Shown here: positions 61,626-64,000 of the stretch, piece after piece
Layout: each line of letters begins with the position of its first letter
Position numbering within the stretch: the stretch's first letter is position 1
Assembly: GCF_900112185.1 (NCBI RefSeq)
Contig: NZ_FOKP01000024.1
Location: 39,901-103,900 of the forward strand
DNA length: 64,000 nucleotides
Reading direction: 5' to 3'
From: Allobosea sp. CRIB-10
Lineage (GTDB): Bacteria > Pseudomonadota > Alphaproteobacteria > Rhizobiales > Beijerinckiaceae
The notes under the pieces: generated by a model
The model's input: the letters and a program-made list of their open reading frames with translations, nothing else
What the model was told of the DNA's origin: nothing
The model's database searches: none
Made by a program: the position numbers and the translations under genes

Positions 61626-61918
61626 TCAGACGATGAAGCCGTCGCGGAAGGGATGGAAGAGGACCATGTCTCCTGGCTGGACGCCCGCGTTCTCGACGGT
61701 GATCTCGGCCAGGCCGTCGGCTTGGACGAGCGGCCTCAACCGAGCCGACCCACCTCGTCCGAGGATCTCGACGCCGCCGTCATCTACCAACCGCGCCGGC
61801 ACGAATTCGGCTCGCCCGGAGCGTCGAGCGAAATGCGACCGGCTCGTCATGGTGCAACCCAACCGCTGACGTGAGGGCCGGCCTTCGAGAGCGCTCACCA
61901 TGGCGTGCCCGAGGATGT
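61626..61918 (-). pseudogene. moeA remnant (last 95 codons)
   Basis: From ILGHAMVSALEG to the stop at 61626 this matches residues 325-419 of MoeA at 18475, with about 14 substitutions in 96 positions. Homology stops abruptly at about 61918, where the upstream sequence no longer matches moeA in any frame. The order moeA end-cytochrome c is the same as in the complete cluster, so it is a partial copy of the aio operon. The 350 bases upstream (61919-62272) show no recognisable gene. Confidence 0.85.
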
Positions 61919-62225
61919 CGCTGTCGCACGCGATGGGCGACCGGGTCGCGCTACGGACCGAGTACGTACATCTTGCGCCGCTGGCGGCACTCGTCGACGT
62001 AGCTCGTCTGCGCGGCCGGATCTCGTCGCTGGCAGGATCGCCCGATACGGACCCGGCACACCGCGCTGCGCTCGAACGGTTCCTAGCCACCCCGGAGAGA
62101 CCCAGATCGCTGCGGTTGAGATCGGTGGGCAGAGCTCGTTGATACTCGCCTTCCAACATGCCCAACCCGCACTTCATCAAGAATGGGGCGGCAACATTCT
62201 TAGCCGGTTTGAGCCGACATATAAC

Positions 62226-62254
62226 TTGAATTCGTCGACTTTAACCGACATTAT
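62226..62254 (+). promoter_or_regulatory. Promoter of hipBA
   Basis: TTGAAT (62226-62231), 17-base spacer, CATTAT (62249-62254), then GGAGG (62262-62266) before hipB. Two half-sites CGACAT(A/T)AT flank it (62213 and 62246), possibly for HipB binding. Confidence 0.5.
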
Positions 62255-62272
62255 CTGGCGTGGAGGAATCTC

Positions 62273-62611
62273 ATGCGCCGCGGCCATCTTTTAAGCACCC
62301 CGCCTTATGAAGTGGAGACAGCCTTAAAGCGCCTAGGCGCGAACCTGCGCACGGCGCGCCTGCGCCGCAACATCACGCTCGCCGACGTTGCCGCGCGCAT
62401 CGGCGCCAGCCGCGAGGTGATCGGCGAGGCAGAGCACGGCAAGCCGTCCACCAGCATCGCCATCTATACCGCCCTTCTGTGGTCGTACGGCCTGGTCGAG
62501 CGCCTGGAGTCGCTCGCCGATCCCGCAACGGACGAAGAAGGCCTGCGACTAGCGAGCCTGCGGGAGCGACGCCACGCCAGCACGCCCCAGTCCTTCGATG
62601 ACGACTTCTGA
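62273..62611 (+). CDS. hipB: HipB-like antitoxin (XRE HTH)
   Basis: A 112-residue protein with a Cro/XRE helix-turn-helix: RLGANLRTARLRRNITLADV, then AARIGASREVIGEAEHGKPS. Starts seven bases after GGAGG. It would bind its own promoter and neutralise the kinase encoded 8 bases downstream. Pairing with hipA supports the call. Confidence 0.88.
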   Translation: MRRGHLLSTPPYEVETALKRLGANLRTARLRRNITLADVAARIGASREVIGEAEHGKPSTSIAIYTALLWSYGLVERLESLADPATDEEGLRLASLRERRHASTPQSFDDDF

Positions 62612-62619
62612 GGCCGCCC

Positions 62620-63885
62620 ATGCCCGCCGCCTATGTCTATATGACGCTCCCGGGCGCCACGGCGGCAGTCACCGCCGGGCGCTTCGAGCTTGTCGACCGT
62701 AACGACGTCGCTGTGGGACGGTTCGTCTACGGCCGGCGCTATCGCGAGCGCGCGGATGCCGTCGAGATCGATCCGGTCGAGTTGCGCCTCGGTCGCGCCG
62801 GCTATGAAACAGTGCGTCTGAAGGGTGTCTTCGGTGCATTGCGGGACGCCGGGCCGGATTTTTGGGGCCGCCAGGTGATCGAGAAGCACGCCGGCCTTGG
62901 GCAAATGGGCGAGCTCGACTACCTGCTGCACTCGCCAGACGATCGCGCCGGCGCCCTGGGTTTTGGCCTTGGCGTCGAGCCGCCCGCGCCTGCGCGTAAC
63001 TTCAACAAGACCTGGGACCTGGAGAAGCTGCAGGCGCTCGCCGACGCGCTGCTCGTGGACGCGCCGCCTCGAGACGCCGCGCAGGTCGAGGAGCTGCTGC
63101 TGCTCGGCACCTCGATGGGCGGCGCCCGGCCCAAGGTCGTGGTCGAGAGTGAGGACGCGCTCTGGCTCGCCAAGTTCAACCGCACGGATGACCGCTGGAA
63201 TATGGCGCGCGTTGAGCACGCCACACTCCGGCTTGCCCGCCAATGCGGTCTGCAGACGGCAGAGTCGCAGATCGCCAGCATCGGCGGTCGCGACGTTCTG
63301 CTGGTCAAGCGCTTTGACCGCACGCGCGTCGAGGACGGCTACGCCCGCGCCCGTATGGTCAGCGCTTTGACCCTGCTCGAGACCGACGAGACGCTCGAGG
63401 GACGGGCGCGCTGGTCCTATGTCGTGCTGGTCGAGACCCTGCGCCGCATCAGCGAGCGCCCCACCGACGACGCGCGCGAGTTGTTCCGCAGGATGGTATT
63501 CAACGCCCTTGTCTCCAACACCGACGATCATCCGCGCAACCACGCGGCCGTCGCGCCAGGGTCTGGCTGGCGCCTTTCGCCGGCCTACGACCTGACGCCG
63601 ACGCCTTCGATCGGAGAGGAGCGGCGCGACCTCGCCATGGCCTGCGGCGCGCAGGGTCGGTTCGCCAACGCGGCCAACCTATTGAGCGAATGCCGCCGGT
63701 TTCTCCTCGCTCCCGATGAAGCAAAGGCGCTGGTCGATGAGATGACCGAAGTCGTGGCCCGCGAATGGTACGCGACGGCCCGCGCCTGCGGCGTCAGCGA
63801 GGCCGACTGCGAGGCGATCAAGCGGGCCTACGTATACCCAGGCTTCTCGGCTGGAGCTCAGCCGGGCAGCAGAGCCAAGTTGTAG
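62620..63885 (+). CDS. hipA: HipA-like serine/threonine kinase toxin
   Basis: A 421-residue protein of the HipA family. Readable motifs: LLLGTSMGGARPKVVVE (ATP-side loop), LWLAKFN (Lys), DVLLVKRFDR, catalytic NTDDHPRNHA and AYDLTPTPS (DFG-like). HipA kinases phosphorylate a tRNA synthetase and slow growth. With HipB it forms a stability module typical of plasmids and islands. It lies directly before an insertion sequence end. Confidence 0.92.
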   Translation: MPAAYVYMTLPGATAAVTAGRFELVDRNDVAVGRFVYGRRYRERADAVEIDPVELRLGRAGYETVRLKGVFGALRDAGPDFWGRQVIEKHAGLGQMGELDYLLHSPDDRAGALGFGLGVEPPAPARNFNKTWDLEKLQALADALLVDAPPRDAAQVEELLLLGTSMGGARPKVVVESEDALWLAKFNRTDDRWNMARVEHATLRLARQCGLQTAESQIASIGGRDVLLVKRFDRTRVEDGYARARMVSALTLLETDETLEGRARWSYVVLVETLRRISERPTDDARELFRRMVFNALVSNTDDHPRNHAAVAPGSGWRLSPAYDLTPTPSIGEERRDLAMACGAQGRFANAANLLSECRRFLLAPDEAKALVDEMTEVVAREWYATARACGVSEADCEAIKRAYVYPGFSAGAQPGSRAKL

Positions 63886-63907
63886 AACGGACGATCCGAC
63901 TGGGCAG

Positions 63908-64000
63908 TGAACCGCCCCGGGTTTGTCGGAGGCCCCAACTCCTGAGAGGATGGGGCTATGACGAGCAAGACGACGAACAAGTTCTCGCCTGAGGTGCGTG
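63908..64000 (+). mobile_element. Left end of an IS3-family insertion sequence
   Basis: TGAACCGCCCCGGGTTTGTC at 63908 resembles the terminal inverted repeat of IS3-family elements, and a transposase start follows 50 bases later. The element runs out of the window, so the right end and target duplication cannot be seen. Confidence 0.75.
63958..64000 (+). CDS. IS3-family transposase OrfA, start only
   Basis: The last 43 bases encode MTSKTTNKFSPEVR, the N-terminus typical of the HTH (OrfA) protein of IS3-family elements. GAGAGGATGGGGCT precedes the ATG. The rest lies beyond the window. Confidence 0.75.
   Translation, partial: MTSKTTNKFSPEVR

Noticed and set aside
61900..62142. 80-codon plus-strand frame after the moeA remnant
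   Set aside because: No ribosome site, no recognisable family, and it begins inside the moeA remnant; reported only as unassigned sequence.

Overview
The window is a GC-rich (about 65%) accessory segment from an alphaproteobacterium, most likely of the order Hyphomicrobiales (Bosea- or Methylobacterium-like). The order is inferred from gene content and codon use, not from a marker gene. It holds no rRNA, tRNA, CRISPR array or ribosomal gene. It is almost wholly metal and metalloid resistance, bounded by mobilization genes on the left and by a toxin-antitoxin pair and the start of an insertion sequence on the right. A plasmid or large genomic island is the simplest reading.

Layout. (1) 1-6.7 kb: mobilization module (relaxase cut by the window edge, MobC-like protein, possible oriT, ParA-like ATPase, membrane protein) and a UvrD-type helicase. 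(2) 6.7-16.7 kb: a large arsenic-resistance region. It has ArsR, a flavoprotein with a Cys-rich tail and an MFS permease in one operon; then arsB, arsH, arsC, arsR, an ArsR-ArsC fusion and a single-cysteine ArsC-like protein; then, divergently, GAPDH and ArsJ. (3) 16.7-26.6 kb: arsenite oxidation. It has TSUP permease, one-domain ModE-like regulator, cytochrome c, moeA, aioA and aioB behind a near-consensus sigma-54 promoter, and aioR, aioS, aioX. (4) 26.8-44.6 kb: copper/silver handling. It has CusA/CusB, a frameshifted FixH-like gene, decayed genes, an SGNH hydrolase, and a long operon (OMF, multicopper oxidase, cupredoxin, CusF, DUF411, Cys-rich four-helix protein, DUF305 proteins, glutaredoxin-MauE fusion) behind a two-component system. 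(5) 44.7-49.9 kb: periplasmic thiol redox and copper delivery (DsbA, DsbB, CcdA, two TlpA proteins, Sco, PCuAC). (6) 49.9-55.2 kb: MntH with a Fur/Mur regulator, an L,D-transpeptidase, a dsbA with an internal stop, and a bacterial transglutaminase-like protease. (7) 55.2-61.2 kb: a Cd/Pb/Zn module (MerR regulator, P1B-ATPase, CzcN-like methyltransferase, LspA, PCuAC, CDF). (8) 61.2-64 kb: a decayed second cytochrome c-moeA pair, hipBA and the left end of an IS3-family element.

How it works together. Arsenate can be reduced (ArsC) and arsenite exported (ArsB, MFS), arsenate can leave as arseno-phosphoglycerate (GAPDH, ArsJ), or arsenite can be oxidised in the periplasm (AioBA) with electrons passed to cytochrome c. 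MoeA and possibly the ModE-like/TSUP pair serve the molybdenum cofactor of AioA. The copper and thiol modules protect and metallate periplasmic proteins.

Most notable new observations: a ModE-type palindrome in front of a TSUP permease inside an arsenite-oxidase island; paired long palindromes between the ArsC-like and GAPDH genes; a 17-bp motif shared by the copper two-component operon and the large copper operon; three near-identical MerR-type promoters that would put an L,D-transpeptidase and a DsbA under the Cd/Pb regulator; matching apparently leaderless promoters on two arsR genes; and several dated decay events (amber dsbA, frameshifted FixH-like gene, second cyt c-moeA copy).
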